Source: Mesorhizobium temperatum (GTDB lineage Bacteria; Pseudomonadota; Alphaproteobacteria; Rhizobiales; Rhizobiaceae). From it: a stretch of 64,000 nucleotides of DNA. Below, in pieces: positions 63,174 through 64,000 of this stretch. Made by a program: the position numbers and the translations under genes. How positions within the stretch are numbered: the first letter of the stretch is position 1; each line of letters begins with the position of its first letter. The notes beneath the pieces were generated by a model, which was given only the letters and a program-made list of their open reading frames with translations, searched no databases and was not told the DNA's origin. Location of the stretch: the NCBI RefSeq assembly GCF_002284575.1, contig NZ_NPKJ01000071.1, positions 32,045 through 96,044 on the forward strand, written 5' to 3'.

Positions 63174-64000
63174 CTAGTGGAAGTTTACCGTAACCGAAAC
63201 TCTGCGATTGGCGGAGCTCCCGGTTCGGCTATTTTCAGTCTCCGCTGGCTCAAAGGTGCCCGCGGCGCGAACCAAGAGCAATTCCGGATCGACGCCGCGC
63301 TGCTTGAGAAGCGCACGAACTGTCTCCGCGCGGGCGGCGCTGATCGACAACTTGGCCGTTTCACGGCCCGTCGTGTCCGAATGGCCGGTCAACATGAACT
63401 GTGCTGTTACGCCTGCCTTGCGGGCGTCCTTGGCCAATTCCTTCAACTGATTCGCCAATTTGTCGAGAACCGGCAGTTGCTCTGGTCCCGGTACAGCCTT
63501 GCCAGAATCGAAGAAGATGTCGACCGCTTGAATAGCCTCCCTCAAATGCGTGAGTTCCTGAGGGGTCAACTCACGCAGCTCGGAGATTTCTAGAGTGAGT
63601 CCGTCCGCGGACAGCTGTTGGGCGGCGACCCGCGCCCGGTTTATCCAGGCGGCAGGAGCTTCACCCACGACAACGATGCGATCCTTGATGATCATAAGCC
63701 GAACCGATTTCGGCGGAGTCAGCGACGCCACCAGCCGCTTCAGCACGAACTTCGGATCAAGGCTCTGATAGAATTGCCACTGCGAATGAACGCGAGCAGG
63801 ATCAACCCCTGTTCCGGACAGCAGAGCCTGCGGGTCGGCGGCCTGTGGGTCTCTCAGGCCGGAAATATAGAAGTGTCCGCCCCTCGCCGTTTGTTGGGCG
63901 ACGATGATTCCCGGTTGGGCCTCAAGTCGCGACACATAAGTCTGCCAGTGCTCCGCCGCGCGTGCTTCGGGGCTCACATCACGAACCTTGGAGATGTCGA
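63174..64000 (-). CDS. OmpA-family protein, partial at right edge
   Basis: The frame is open through the window edge (DISKVRDVSPEARAAEHWQT), so the N-terminus is outside; a GTG at 63977 is probably internal. Contents: a BON-like segment (SVRLMIIKDRIVVVGEAPAA), then a C-terminal OmpA peptidoglycan-binding domain (DIFFDSGKAVPGPEQLPVLD, FMLTGHSDTTGRETAKLSIS, AARAETVRALLKQRGVDPEL, and ANRRVSVTVNFH). It probably sits in the envelope and binds peptidoglycan. Its stop is 16 bases before the GTPase TTG. Confidence 0.88.
   Translation of the reverse strand, partial: DISKVRDVSPEARAAEHWQTYVSRLEAQPGIIVAQQTARGGHFYISGLRDPQAADPQALLSGTGVDPARVHSQWQFYQSLDPKFVLKRLVASLTPPKSVRLMIIKDRIVVVGEAPAAWINRARVAAQQLSADGLTLEISELRELTPQELTHLREAIQAVDIFFDSGKAVPGPEQLPVLDKLANQLKELAKDARKAGVTAQFMLTGHSDTTGRETAKLSISAARAETVRALLKQRGVDPELLLVRAAGTFEPAETENSRTGSSANRRVSVTVNFH

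Overview
The window is a high-GC alphaproteobacterial chromosome segment. It is most like Mesorhizobium or a close relative in Hyphomicrobiales (inferred from gene order, FixJ-type regulators, EcfG-type promoters and several families of intergenic palindromes). No database search was possible, so family names rest on motifs read from the translations.

Left half (1 to about 30.98 kb): mostly housekeeping genes. It opens with stress and DNA-repair genes: a ligD that runs off the left edge and carries a frameshift, and a DUF892 ferritin-like gene. Each is preceded by a clear GGAAC-N16-CGTT promoter of the general stress sigma factor EcfG. Next come a DCC-family protein with a broken reductase/DUF4166 gene, a TRAP-TAXI uptake system (binding protein, fused permease, DUF1850), and a YciI/ECF42 sigma pair with its own likely promoter. 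A core block follows: cysK, a LysE exporter, hrcA diverging from rph, then rdgB, hemW, rsmI, yraN, uppP, queG, mepA, glk, an MsbA-like ABC exporter, dapB and gpmA. Many of these genes overlap by ATGA or TGATG and are probably translationally coupled.

Right half (30.98 to 64 kb): accessory DNA that begins at a tRNA-Leu(CAG) followed within a few hundred bases by a wrecked tyrosine integrase. This is the usual signature of an integrated island. It holds an incomplete peptide-type ABC transporter (binding protein and ATPase, no permease), a patatin-like lipase, a TetR-controlled EmrAB-type efflux pair with two operators, and a four-gene phosphorelay (MASE1 and five-PAS histidine kinase plus three response regulators). 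A long minus-strand cluster of small redox and stress enzymes follows (hydrolases, cupin, CBS protein, GST, SDRs). After it come a small histidine kinase, pirin, a cyclic-nucleotide-domain MscS channel, a frameshifted lone cytochrome b, Bfd and an MBL-fold hydrolase.

The right edge holds the most unusual set: an OmpA-like envelope protein (cut by the edge), a Ras-like small GTPase and a class III adenylate cyclase in one tight operon. It may be an envelope-to-cAMP signalling module that uses a eukaryote-like G protein.

Several genes are broken by single-base events: ligD once, the reductase/DUF4166 gene three times, cytochrome b twice, a decarboxylase-family gene by an amber codon, and the integrase. 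All six frameshifts outside the integrase fit one missing base, so undercalled sequence must be excluded before calling them pseudogenes.
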